DNA of 64,000 nucleotides from Ventricola sp051883735 (GTDB lineage: Bacteria > Bacillota > Clostridia > Christensenellales > Aristaeellaceae). The notes beneath the pieces were generated by a model. The model was not told the origin of the DNA. It worked only from the letters and a program-made list of their open reading frames with translations, and did not search any database. Shown here in pieces: positions 15,919-22,653 of the stretch. The DNA lies in NCBI GenBank assembly GCA_051883735.1, contig JBJEUH010000095.1, positions 1-64,000 on the forward strand, given 5' to 3'. The number at the start of each line of letters is the position of its first letter. Position 1 is the stretch's first letter. The position numbers and the translations under genes were made by a program.

Positions 15919-16393
15919 CGCGAATGCGCTGCTTGAAGACTTGCAGGAGCTTTTGAATCAGGAGGTCATCGGAAATACGGTGAGCGACGTCGGCAACGGC
16001 ATTGGAATCGCCATGCAGAGGGCGATTGAGATGCAGACCGTATCGCTCAACACCCTGCGCGACGCGATCTATGAGGATGCTGTGGCGCACGGGCTGTGGG
16101 AGGAGGAAGCAGGTCCTATTGAATGTTATGTGCTGATCGGTGATGAGGGCGAAGGGCCTATAAAATGTTATAAACTGATCAGAGATGAGGTCGAGGAATT
16201 AGGCTCCGCAGCGGTGTCATGGGAGACAGACTATTTTGAGGATTGCAGTGACAACGGATTCTCAGAGGAGCTGGCCGACGTGATCATCATGTGCATGTCC
16301 GTCGCCGGAAAGCTGGGCATCGACATCGACGCGGCTGTGAAGCGCAAGATGGAAATCAACCGTCAGAGACCCTGGAAGCACGGAAAGGAGTGA
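15887..16393 (+). CDS. MazG-like nucleotide pyrophosphohydrolase with internal duplication
   Basis: The C-terminal part carries the MazG pattern: EEL near residue 105, EELADVIIMCMSVAGKLGIDI near 126, and KMEINRQRPWKHG at the end. MazG enzymes hydrolyse NTPs or dNTPs to NMPs. At 74-102 a 14-residue unit (GPIECYVLIGDEGE) is followed at once by a diverged copy (GPIKCYKLIRDEVE), encoded by a 42-bp tandem duplication. The N-terminal half has no recognised domain. Start ATG 15887 with AAGGAG upstream. Probably alters nucleotide pools. Confidence 0.75.
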   Translation: MSKTNEVRPIDANALLEDLQELLNQEVIGNTVSDVGNGIGIAMQRAIEMQTVSLNTLRDAIYEDAVAHGLWEEEAGPIECYVLIGDEGEGPIKCYKLIRDEVEELGSAAVSWETDYFEDCSDNGFSEELADVIIMCMSVAGKLGIDIDAAVKRKMEINRQRPWKHGKE

Positions 16394-16399
16394 AAAGCA

Positions 16400-16585
16400 A
16401 TGTTGAAGCCTGGTGACAAGGTAGTCATGAACGACAATTACCGTGTTAGCGAAGCAAACAAAGGCCGCGTATGGACGGTTCGATCTGATCCGTGGATGTG
16501 CTGCGGTACGCTGGTGGTCGCCCTCGAGGGAAAGGCGGGCGGCTATGCGGTCGATGGGCTTGATCTGGTGGAGGAAGACACATGA
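16400..16585 (+). CDS. Small SH3-like/KOW-like protein (61 aa)
   Basis: ATG 16400 behind AAAGGAG. The protein is beta-rich and begins LKPGDKVVMNDNYRV, a pattern seen in small SH3-barrel (KOW-like) phage proteins; a Trp-Met-Cys-Cys patch lies near residue 32. It ends with VEEDT. No catalytic motif. Stop overlaps the next start. Exact function unknown. Confidence 0.5.
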   Translation: MLKPGDKVVMNDNYRVSEANKGRVWTVRSDPWMCCGTLVVALEGKAGGYAVDGLDLVEEDT

Positions 16586-16995
16586 ACCGAGAAGAGATGA
16601 TTGATGTTCTTTACGATTACTGCAACCATAGAGAACATGTTGCCGATAATTGCCTTTCCTGTCCGATCCGAAAACCGTTGAGCAACGGTGGCCTCTGCCA
16701 AACCTTCCCATCTAGATCAAACGACGAGCTTGCCAAGTGCATCGAGAAGATATCAGTGCATTCTGTAGAGAATGAAGACGCCGTCCGTCCGAAGCATTAC
16801 CAGCTTCCCGGCGGCATGCAGGTTGTTGATATCGAGCAGGCCGTATTCGGAAGAGCGGCGCTTATGGAGCACTGCCTGTGCAGCGCGACGGAGTATATCC
16901 TTCGTCACAAGCGCAAAAACGGGCTTGAGGATATCCGCAAGGCTTACTGGTGGATTGGGAAGTACCTGGATCTTGCAGAGATGGATAAGGAGTAA
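16582..16995 (+). CDS. DUF3310 protein (nucleotide-kinase-related family)
   Basis: The 137-residue protein has a Cys-rich N-terminal half and a C-terminal DUF3310 domain (residues 68-133: RPKHYQLPGGMQVVDI, then ATEYILRHKRKNG and RKAYWWIGKYLDL). DUF3310 includes T7 gp1.7, a nucleotide kinase-like protein, and the YILRHKRK helix is the family signature. Start ATG 16582 overlaps the preceding stop. It may balance deoxynucleotide pools with MazG and ThyX. Confidence 0.75.
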   Translation: MNREEMIDVLYDYCNHREHVADNCLSCPIRKPLSNGGLCQTFPSRSNDELAKCIEKISVHSVENEDAVRPKHYQLPGGMQVVDIEQAVFGRAALMEHCLCSATEYILRHKRKNGLEDIRKAYWWIGKYLDLAEMDKE

Positions 16996-16997
16996 AG

Positions 16998-17195
16998 ATG
17001 CGTATGGAAACCAGACTATGCCCAGCTTGCGGCAGTAGGTGGATATATATGGCAACCATAACCAGCAGAAGATGGTACGAAGATAAGTATTTTGTCGCAT
17101 GCGCGATCTGCCATTTCTGCGCGAAGTCGGCGCGCACTAAGGCAGGAGCGGTACGACGCTGGGACAAAGCGACCAACAAGGGGGAAACGAGATGA
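16998..17195 (+). CDS. Lar-like zinc-ribbon protein (65 aa)
   Basis: ATG 16998 follows AAGGAG. The sequence LCPACGSRW and CAICHFCAKSARTKAGAVRRWD gives C-x2-C pairs 25 residues apart, the Lar-like two-CxxC pattern with a basic C-terminus. An in-frame ATG at 17004 is also possible. The last bases overlap the thymidylate synthase ATG. Restriction alleviation or a nucleic acid adaptor role is inferred. Confidence 0.55.
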   Translation: MRMETRLCPACGSRWIYMATITSRRWYEDKYFVACAICHFCAKSARTKAGAVRRWDKATNKGETR

Positions 17196-17845
17196 ACGTT
17201 ACACTGATTCGATTCACGCCGGAGCCGGACAAGCTGTGCGGAGAGGCCGCGGCGCTCTGCACGGGCTACGATGGCGATCCGATCAACGCTTTGAGAGGCG
17301 CGATGGGCAGCGGGCACGAGAACGTGGCCGAGCATGCTGTCTTCACGTTCCGCATTGAGGACGTGAGCCGCTCGCTCCTTGCGCAGCTGACGCGGCACCG
17401 CATCGCGTCGTTCTCCGTGCAGTCTCAGCGGTACTGCGGCATTCCACACAATGCGGTCGTGCCGGAGTCGGTCAGGAATGCGAGCAGTTATGTGTATTAC
17501 GCGTTCATGGACGCGATTGCCAGCAGCCACGATGCGTATGACTGGCTTGTTGATAACGGCATCCCCGCCGAGGACGCGCGCATGGTCGTACCTGAAGGAG
17601 AGCTGACCAAACTCATCATGACCATGAACGCGCGCGAGCTGCGCCACTTCTTCTCTCTGCGATGCTGCAACCGCGCGCAATGGGAGATTCGCCGCATGGC
17701 GTGGCTGATGCTCGACGAGTGCCTGGTCGTTGCGCCGGAGCTGTTCAGGGACGCCGGGCCCGGCTGCGTGCGCGGCGCGTGCCCGGAGGGCAAGCGGAGC
17801 TGTGGCAAGCCGTACACGAAGGGAGAGGACAAGCATGACGCCTGA
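17192..17845 (+). CDS. thyX: FAD-dependent thymidylate synthase
   Basis: The ThyX signature RHRIASFSVQSQRYC (residues 68-82) is complete: RHR followed by the S-x-x-S-Q-R-Y stretch that binds FAD and dUMP. The 217-residue length and an N-terminal SCHN-like GSGHENVAEHA segment near 46 fit the family. It makes dTMP from dUMP using methylene-tetrahydrofolate and FADH2. The C-terminal CVRGACPEGKRSCGKPYTKGEDK tail has three Cys residues. Start at ATG 17192 overlapping the preceding gene. Phage copies raise thymidylate supply. Confidence 0.9.
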   Translation: MNVTLIRFTPEPDKLCGEAAALCTGYDGDPINALRGAMGSGHENVAEHAVFTFRIEDVSRSLLAQLTRHRIASFSVQSQRYCGIPHNAVVPESVRNASSYVYYAFMDAIASSHDAYDWLVDNGIPAEDARMVVPEGELTKLIMTMNARELRHFFSLRCCNRAQWEIRRMAWLMLDECLVVAPELFRDAGPGCVRGACPEGKRSCGKPYTKGEDKHDA

Positions 17846-18350
17846 GGAGCGCAAAAATCTGCCAAAGAAGCGGGCATATCGGAACGAAATTGACGCCTAT
17901 TACAGGCTGTTTGCGGCGATGAGCACGGTGATTGAGGCAGAGGAAAACCTTGAAAAACGCGTTCGACTGATCCCTGGTGGATGGCGTGATCTGCGCATGA
18001 TCCATACAAAACTGCGGAATCTGCTCAAATGCACGCTGTGTACGTTTGAGGAGGAAAAGCAGAAGAGCATCAAGCTCCATTCAAAATATATCCGCCTGCG
18101 CACGACATTTGGCCCGGAAGCATCCAAAGATCCGGAATCGATGGTTTTGCCGATGGACGACCTTGGCGTGCTCGTCTTTGCTGCGTCTCAGGAATGCAAG
18201 ATTCGCATGTGCCCGGCGGCGGAGTGCGCGCAATGCCAGCTTGGCAGGGTGCTTGACGAGACGTCCTTTATCAGCCGTGGAGACCGCGCCTGGTGGGAGG
18301 TATTCGATCAGGCCAATCACCGCGACGTAGGCATGGAGGACGCAGGATGA
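17835..18350 (+). CDS. Conserved phage protein with a Cys-rich motif
   Basis: ATG 17835 (GGGAGAGG upstream) was chosen over an upstream in-frame start inside thyX. The 171-residue protein is helical in its first 100 residues. Its end carries CPAAECAQCQLGRVLDE (near 124), a C-x5-C-x2-C cluster seen in Bacillota phage proteins related to DUF5651, but I cannot confirm the family. It overlaps thyX by 11 bases and the next gene by 4. Function unknown. Confidence 0.5.
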   Translation: MTPEERKNLPKKRAYRNEIDAYYRLFAAMSTVIEAEENLEKRVRLIPGGWRDLRMIHTKLRNLLKCTLCTFEEEKQKSIKLHSKYIRLRTTFGPEASKDPESMVLPMDDLGVLVFAASQECKIRMCPAAECAQCQLGRVLDETSFISRGDRAWWEVFDQANHRDVGMEDAG

Positions 18351-18649
18351 GCATGACGGTTGAGGAGAAGATGGACGATCTGGAGCGGCGCGTGCTTGCT
18401 CTTGAAGCGCGAACACGGAGTTCCATATGGTCGAAGGAAGGGGAACTCATTCGCATGCAGGAAGAACTTGTCGCCCGGTATGGAAAGCATGTGGACAAGA
18501 CGGCGACGGCGAAAATCCTTGGCGTGTCGCGTGCGACTGTATACAAGATGATTGAGGACGGGCGTATCAATGCGGTGTATGGTGGAAAGCGCGTGGATGT
18601 GCGCTCAATCGCCAGATTCATATCGTCGCCCGGAACGAGAAAGCGGTGA
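18347..18649 (+). CDS. Excisionase-like helix-turn-helix protein with a coiled coil
   Basis: ATG 18347 overlaps the previous stop (GGAGG at 18334-18338). Residues 1-25 form a coiled-coil-like helix. Residues 50-85 form a helix-turn-helix with TATAKILGVSRATVYKMIEDGRINAV, the DNA-binding pattern of excisionase/HTH_17 proteins. Size 100 residues. As it lies far from any visible attachment site, a regulator role is as likely as excision. It may act with the XRE regulator at 21042. Confidence 0.65.
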   Translation: MSMTVEEKMDDLERRVLALEARTRSSIWSKEGELIRMQEELVARYGKHVDKTATAKILGVSRATVYKMIEDGRINAVYGGKRVDVRSIARFISSPGTRKR

Positions 18650-18653
18650 CTAG

Positions 18654-18854
18654 ATGGCGGCAAAGGAAAAAGCTGGGCCGTATGTGCCAAGCCCCTGCAA
18701 ACGATGCGGCGGGACGCCAGTGCTTGAGCGCAACGCGTATTACAACAGAGATATGTGGAGACGTATGAGGTGCCCGTCCTGCGGACAACGGACAATGTGG
18801 AGGCCAACGAGGTTTCAGGCCGAAATCGAATGGGAGGACATGTGCAGTGCGTGA
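18654..18854 (+). CDS. Zinc-ribbon protein (66 aa)
   Basis: Two C-x2-C pairs (CKRCGG at residues 15-20 and CPSCGQ near 40) with a Trp-Arg-rich stretch between them: a typical zinc ribbon. ATG 18654. The end (WEDMCSA) overlaps the macro-domain start. No family assigned; the Lar-like pattern is weaker than at 13088. Confidence 0.55.
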   Translation: MAAKEKAGPYVPSPCKRCGGTPVLERNAYYNRDMWRRMRCPSCGQRTMWRPTRFQAEIEWEDMCSA

Positions 18855-19506
18855 GGAGCATTTAAAGGTCGTCTTCTTCCACCCGGACGAACATGTGTAC
18901 AGATTTTTGACTAGATTTGTTCTGAACTATTATTGTATGTCTGCGTTCTGCGGAGACCTGAAAGCAGTGATCCGAGAATCTTCCGATATGGATTTCATCG
19001 TGACTGCAGGAAACAGCTTCGGGCTGATGGATGGAGGACTTGACAAGGCTGTTGCGGATGAATTTCCCGGGATCGAATTGTGCGTTCGGGATCGTATCTC
19101 CAGAGTGTATGGCGCGCAGATGCCCGTCGGAACAGCAGAGAATTTCTTCTGGGAAAAAGGAAAGGTGCGAAACATCATCTACGCGCCGACGATGCAGGTT
19201 CCGATGGACATCAACGGAACGGACAATGTGTATCTGGCGACGATGGCAGCAGTCCATACTGCTGTGAATCGCACTGGAAGAGTCAACCGAACGATCTGGA
19301 TGCCCATGATGGGAACCGGAACGGGGCGTATGCCGCTGGATGCTGCGATGCGGCAGATGGCGCGCGGCGTTAAGGATGGACTCTGGAAATGGAAGGCAGA
19401 AGACATGACATGGTCGCATGCGCAGGAAATGCACGAGCGCTGGCATGAGATGACCGGGATACCGGATATGATTCCGAAAACGTATGGTGGTGATGAACAG
19501 TCATGA
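18847..19506 (+). CDS. Macro-domain protein (ADP-ribose binding)
   Basis: The GTG start at 18847 has GGGAGG 10 nt upstream. Residues 52-66 read FIVTAGNSFGLMDGG, the N-terminal nucleotide-binding loop of macro domains. A second loop MMGTGTGRMP near 153 forms the phosphate pocket. Macro domains bind or hydrolyse ADP-ribose and its derivatives. The 219-residue length is one macro domain plus a C-terminal helical tail. In a phage this could reverse ADP-ribosylation or sequester an NAD-derived signal of a defence system (inference). Confidence 0.8.
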   Translation: MREEHLKVVFFHPDEHVYRFLTRFVLNYYCMSAFCGDLKAVIRESSDMDFIVTAGNSFGLMDGGLDKAVADEFPGIELCVRDRISRVYGAQMPVGTAENFFWEKGKVRNIIYAPTMQVPMDINGTDNVYLATMAAVHTAVNRTGRVNRTIWMPMMGTGTGRMPLDAAMRQMARGVKDGLWKWKAEDMTWSHAQEMHERWHEMTGIPDMIPKTYGGDEQS

Positions 19507-19856
19507 TCGAGAAATGGATCAGGAAGATTGTTCCTGACTACCGATCAAAGCGCGAGCTGCGTGAGGCGCTCATCCGGTATGAGAAAGCAAACGTCTGCCG
19601 CATCGAGGTGAAAGCGAGAATCTGCAATCATGATCTGTACGAATGGAGGAATAACAGAATTGAGGACGAGATCGTGAAAGACATGATTCTGCGCATGATG
19701 CCTAGGCTCAAGAGACATTTGCACATAGCTTGCAGGGAATCGATCAAAGATAATTCCACATACTTTACCGCGCACATCGACGTGACTGACAACTGGGATG
19801 GAGATGTTACTTATGAACAGGGTTATTCTTATCGGCAACCTGACGCGCGATCCTGA
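19503..19856 (+). CDS. Hypothetical basic phage protein (117 aa)
   Basis: ATG 19503 overlaps the preceding stop by 4 bases. The protein is helical and basic (RSKRELREALIRYEKANVC near 14; RMMPRLKRHLHIAC near 64) with a C-terminal beta part. No motif recognised. It overlaps the SSB gene by 44 bases. Confidence 0.5.
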   Translation: MIEKWIRKIVPDYRSKRELREALIRYEKANVCRIEVKARICNHDLYEWRNNRIEDEIVKDMILRMMPRLKRHLHIACRESIKDNSTYFTAHIDVTDNWDGDVTYEQGYSYRQPDARS

Positions 19857-20256
19857 GCTGCGGACGACCGCAAGCGGCGTTTCCGTCTGCAATTTCTCCA
19901 TCGCGGTCAACCGCCGCTTCAGGAACGCGCAGACCGGACAGCAGGAGACGGACTATTTCAACGTCATCGCATGGCGTCAGCTCGGCGAGCTGTGCAGCCG
20001 GTATCTGGCCAAGGGCAGGAAGGTTGCCGTTGTCGGATCGATCCAGACGCGCAGCTATGAGGCGCAGGATGGAAGCAAGCGCACCGCATTTGACATCGTC
20101 GCCGACGAGGTGGAATTCCTCTCCGCGAAGGGCAGCGCGGAGCAGGAGGGAGCGAATGCAGCGCATGCGGCACATCCTCCTGCGTCATCCGGTGGTGAAG
20201 CCTCGGCGTATACCAGCGGCTTTACGCAGGTGGACGACGACGAATTACCGTTTTAA
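19813..20256 (+). CDS. ssb: Single-stranded DNA-binding protein
   Basis: The opening MNRVILIGNLTRDPELRTT is the SSB family signature, followed by an OB fold (NFSIAVNRRFRNA, DYFNVIAWRQLGE, KVAVVGSIQTRSY). The C-terminus DDDELPF is the acidic DDIPF-like tip that docks partner proteins. At 147 residues it matches bacterial SSB. Start was set at ATG 19813 because GGAG lies 10 nt upstream; an in-frame ATG at 19798 is also possible. Coats single strands at the fork and during recombination. Confidence 0.92.
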   Translation: MNRVILIGNLTRDPELRTTASGVSVCNFSIAVNRRFRNAQTGQQETDYFNVIAWRQLGELCSRYLAKGRKVAVVGSIQTRSYEAQDGSKRTAFDIVADEVEFLSAKGSAEQEGANAAHAAHPPASSGGEASAYTSGFTQVDDDELPF

Positions 20257-20274
20257 CCGGTCATGGAGGGCAGC

Positions 20275-20520
20275 ATGACGGCGATTGAATGTATCATTCT
20301 GGTAAGCATCGGGTACGCGCTTGGCGTGTACTCCATGGGCCTTGCATCCAAGCAGCAACTCAGGCAGGCCAGCGCGATGAGGGAGCAGGCGGCGCATGAC
20401 GTCCGCAGAGCCGGTCGGCTGTACGGGCTGACCATGCGCGCGCTCTCTTCCGGCGCTGTGCCCAGGGATGGGGAGGCTGAACTGGATGACGAGAGCGAGA
20501 CTGATCAAAAGCCTGTATGA
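20275..20520 (+). CDS. Small single-pass membrane protein (81 aa)
   Basis: ATG 20275 follows GGAGG at 20266-20270; the upstream in-frame ATG at 20263 overlaps that site, so the shorter form is preferred. Residues 2-22 are a hydrophobic helix; the rest is charged and polar. Unknown function. Confidence 0.55.
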   Translation: MTAIECIILVSIGYALGVYSMGLASKQQLRQASAMREQAAHDVRRAGRLYGLTMRALSSGAVPRDGEAELDDESETDQKPV

Positions 20521-20989
20521 CTACCGGTCAACGTGCGCGCGCATTGACATGCTGTCCATGCGCGTCAGGAGGGCCGAGCAGTGGCTTGACATGCACGGCG
20601 ATGCGTTCATCGCCGGCACGCAGCTCGCCGGACGCACGATCACGGACATGCCGATCGCCCGCGGCGGGCCCTCCAGCCCGACGGAAAAGACCGCCATCCG
20701 GCTGATGGATTTAAGTCTCGACGGACTGGACGCAGCAGAGCTTGAGCAGAATACCCGTGAGCTGTGCAGGCTCAGGGAGGACAAGGCGATGCTGGACATC
20801 CTCATCGGCGCGCTGAAGGAGCGCGAGCGCTTTGTCATCACCGCGCACCTGATCGACGGCATGAGCTGGCGGGAGACCGGGCGCAGATATGCCAGGGAGT
20901 ACGGCGACGAGCTGACGGAAGGGGCCATGCAGGCGGTCATGCGAAAGGGACTTGACCGGATGATGGAGATTGCACGGACTGGAGAATGA
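20486..20989 (+). CDS. ArpU-like late gene regulator
   Basis: Start ATG 20486 (GGGGAGG at 20471-20477), overlapping the previous gene. Residues 100-165 form a helix-turn-helix of the sigma region 4/ArpU type, with ERERFVITAHLIDGMSWRETGRRYAREYG. ArpU-type regulators activate late phage genes in Bacillota. The gene is the last before a terminator at 20994, at the end of the early operon. Likely timing role by position. Confidence 0.65.
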   Translation: MTRARLIKSLYDYRSTCARIDMLSMRVRRAEQWLDMHGDAFIAGTQLAGRTITDMPIARGGPSSPTEKTAIRLMDLSLDGLDAAELEQNTRELCRLREDKAMLDILIGALKERERFVITAHLIDGMSWRETGRRYAREYGDELTEGAMQAVMRKGLDRMMEIARTGE

Positions 20990-20993
20990 AAAG

Positions 20994-21033
20994 GCGCGCA
21001 GGGCCTGATCGGCTATCCTGCGCGCTCTTTTTT
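20994..21033. terminator. Intrinsic terminator between convergent genes
   Basis: A perfect 9-bp stem GCGCGCAGG (20994-21002) with CCTGCGCGC (21017-21025) is followed by TCTTTTTT. It lies 5 bases after the stop of the ArpU-like gene and 9 bases before the stop of the leftward XRE gene, so it can serve both strands, though the T-run is on the + side only. Confidence 0.75.
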
Positions 21034-21041
21034 CATTTTGG

Positions 21042-21251
21042 CTATTCTTCTTTGTCCGGGACGTATTCGAGGATGTCCCCGGGCTGGCATCCGGCCAGAC
21101 GGCAGATGGTGTCAACCGTAGAGAGGTTGACGGGCTGATTCTGGTTGAGCTTGGTCAGCGTGGACTGAGGGAGAAGGTTTTCCTTTCGGATTCTGTAGCT
21201 GCTGTATCCGTTTTCCTTGAGCCGATCCATGATGTCCTTGTAAATGATCAT
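21042..21251 (-). CDS. XRE-family transcriptional regulator
   Basis: The start (minus strand ATG at 21251) has GGAGG directly upstream. The 69-residue product has the Cro/CI-type helix-turn-helix SYRIRKENLLPQSTLTKLNQ (residues 19-38) and ends EYVPDKEE. It is transcribed away from the operator array at 21291-21376. It probably represses the divergent gene at 21410 and its own promoter. It is short, so an accessory domain for dimerisation is not apparent. Confidence 0.8.
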   Translation of the reverse strand: MIIYKDIMDRLKENGYSSYRIRKENLLPQSTLTKLNQNQPVNLSTVDTICRLAGCQPGDILEYVPDKEE

Positions 21252-21290
21252 CCGTTCACCTCCGTTTGGTACAGTATAACACAGGAATAT

Positions 21291-21380
21291 GCACGAAATA
21301 AAGTGTACAGAACGCACAAAAACATACACGAAATAAAGTGTATAATGTCAATGGAACATGTACGAAATAAGGTGTATAAT
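21291..21380. promoter_or_regulatory. Three-copy operator array with promoter elements
   Basis: Three near-identical copies of an 18-base element built on (C)ACGAAATAAAGTGTA lie at 21291-21308, 21325-21342 and 21359-21376, spaced exactly 34 bp apart. The copy at 21325 is a perfect half-site pair TACAC...GTGTA. The second and third copies are each followed by TATAAT (21341-21346 and 21375-21380), so a repressor bound there would block the + promoters. A - strand -10 candidate (TATACT, plus 21274-21279) lies nearer the XRE gene. Confidence 0.75.
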
Positions 21381-21409
21381 GATGCCATCAAGCAAGGGAG
21401 GAAGAAAAC

Positions 21410-21793
21410 ATGAAGAGCTTCTACATCATCGCCAGGGTGCACGGCACCCAGTACATCACCAAGGTCAGCGCCGAGACTGCCTTGATGGCGGAGCACATGA
21501 TCCTGGATGAAGGGATCTGCGGAAAGCATGAGTACGGCTGCGATGCCTGCATGGCCTACGACGTGAACGCGATGAAGACCGACGCGTTCATCGGCGCGGC
21601 GCTCCATGCCGAGCCGGTCAGCCTGTGCGAGCTGATGGAGAAGATCGAGAAGAACAACGCCAGGATCAAGGCGAAGGACGACGCAGAGAACGCGTACATC
21701 CTCAAGCAGAAGATGGTCGAGGAGATCAGGCGTCAGATGGAGATCGCGGAAAAGGAGCTCATCGAAGCGAAGAAGGCCTTTGAGGCGGCCTGA
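21410..21793 (+). CDS. Hypothetical phage protein with C-terminal coiled coil (127 aa)
   Basis: First gene of the divergent unit; ATG 21410 behind GGGAGG. The N-terminal half contains CDACMAYDVNAM near 45 and may bind metal; the C-terminal 55 residues (KNNARIKAKDDAENAYILKQKMVEEIRRQMEIAEKEL) are a coiled coil. No family assigned. Expression is likely controlled by the XRE operator array just upstream. Confidence 0.55.
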   Translation: MKSFYIIARVHGTQYITKVSAETALMAEHMILDEGICGKHEYGCDACMAYDVNAMKTDAFIGAALHAEPVSLCELMEKIEKNNARIKAKDDAENAYILKQKMVEEIRRQMEIAEKELIEAKKAFEAA

Positions 21794-21808
21794 ACCATAC
21801 GACAGGCC

Positions 21809-21832
21809 CGCCCGGAGCCGTCAATCCGGGCG
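21809..21832. other. Hairpin upstream of the ribosome site of the next gene
   Basis: A perfect 8-bp stem (21809-21816 with 21825-21832) with an 8-nt loop sits 2 nt before AGGAGGG (21834-21840). No U-run follows. It may pair off or stabilise mRNA near the ribosome site. Similar placement recurs at 22244. Confidence 0.4.
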
Positions 21833-21849
21833 CAGGAGGGATACAAAGA

Positions 21850-22227
21850 ATGAAACTGGATCGAGAGCTTGTCCGCGAGCTGAAAAAGGCAAACGGAGAC
21901 GGAACCCGCGCAACCAGGTTTGAATTCCTGAACAAGGTGCGCGGCGCGGCAAAGATGATGAGCTGCACGGATGCGCCGAAGATGATGAATGAGGCGCTGA
22001 AAACATACGGACGTGCGGTTGTGGCCTGCACACTGGCCGCGACGATCTTTGATCGCAGGGACAGGCTGAGTAGGCGCGCTGTGATCTGGGCGACGAAGAT
22101 CCTTGAGATCTGGACGAACCATGGTGGCCTGGATGGATTCCTGATCGATGATCAGCTGCACCCGACGAAGATCGAATATCTGGAATACGCCGGATCATTC
22201 ATCCAGCTCACGATCGAGGAAGAATAA
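21850..22227 (+). CDS. Hypothetical phage protein (125 aa)
   Basis: ATG 21850 behind AGGAGGG. A helical protein with two parts: residues 1-60 contain TRATRFEFLNKVRGAAKMMSC, and residues 50-125 contain GRAVVACTLAATIFDRRDRL and AVIWATKILEIW, repeated in Bacillota phages of this type but without known function. The C-terminus is acidic. Confidence 0.5.
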   Translation: MKLDRELVRELKKANGDGTRATRFEFLNKVRGAAKMMSCTDAPKMMNEALKTYGRAVVACTLAATIFDRRDRLSRRAVIWATKILEIWTNHGGLDGFLIDDQLHPTKIEYLEYAGSFIQLTIEEE

Positions 22228-22243
22228 ACACGAACTACACCGG

Positions 22244-22265
22244 GCCGGGGCGGGAAATCCCCGGC
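22244..22265. other. Hairpin upstream of the ribosome site of the next gene
   Basis: A perfect 7-bp stem GCCGGGG/CCCCGGC (22244-22250 with 22259-22265), loop CGGGAAAT, 3 nt before the AAAGGAG ribosome site at 22269. Same arrangement as at 21809. Not followed by a U-run. Confidence 0.4.
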
Positions 22266-22282
22266 AGAAAGGAGCACGAACC

Positions 22283-22558
22283 ATGATCGCATCCAAGCAA
22301 AAGAAGCCCGACAGGTGCCGGGTGCCCGACCGCGAGGCGGAGACCTACTGCCTCGACGAGGAGGACATGAACAACCTCATCGCCCTGATGGAGGAGGCGA
22401 ACGGCATCCTCGATTTTTACCACCACATGCCGCAGAACCTGACCGGCATCCTGGCGACGGCGCTGATCGAGCGGCACGAGGCGCTGATCGGCCTGGTGGA
22501 GAGCTTCCGGGACGACCTATACCGCGTGGAGTTTATCGGGGAGGCGAAGAACGGATGA
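22283..22558 (+). CDS. Hypothetical acidic phage protein (91 aa)
   Basis: ATG 22283 was chosen for its AAAGGAG site; the longer frame upstream runs through the 21850 gene. Helical and acidic, with CLDEEDMNNLIALMEEANGILDFYHHMP near residue 25 and a C-terminal RVEFIGEAKNG. It overlaps the next small gene (ATGA). Unknown function. Confidence 0.5.
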   Translation: MIASKQKKPDRCRVPDREAETYCLDEEDMNNLIALMEEANGILDFYHHMPQNLTGILATALIERHEALIGLVESFRDDLYRVEFIGEAKNG

Positions 22559-22653
22559 CCACCGCTGAAAGGCTGCGCATCATGCGCAGCGTGGAAAGGG
22601 AGAACGACAGGAGGATAGCCGCCTTTGCCGCGGCAGAAAGGAAGACCGCATGA
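22555..22653 (+). CDS. Tiny helical protein (32 aa)
   Basis: ATG 22555 overlaps the preceding stop and its own TGA overlaps the ATG at 22650, with GGGGAGG 10 nt before. The 32-residue product is one charged helix rich in Arg, Glu and Ala. Coding is supported by the double overlap and the ribosome site only; the sequence has no family. Confidence 0.5.
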   Translation: MTTAERLRIMRSVERENDRRIAAFAAAERKTA

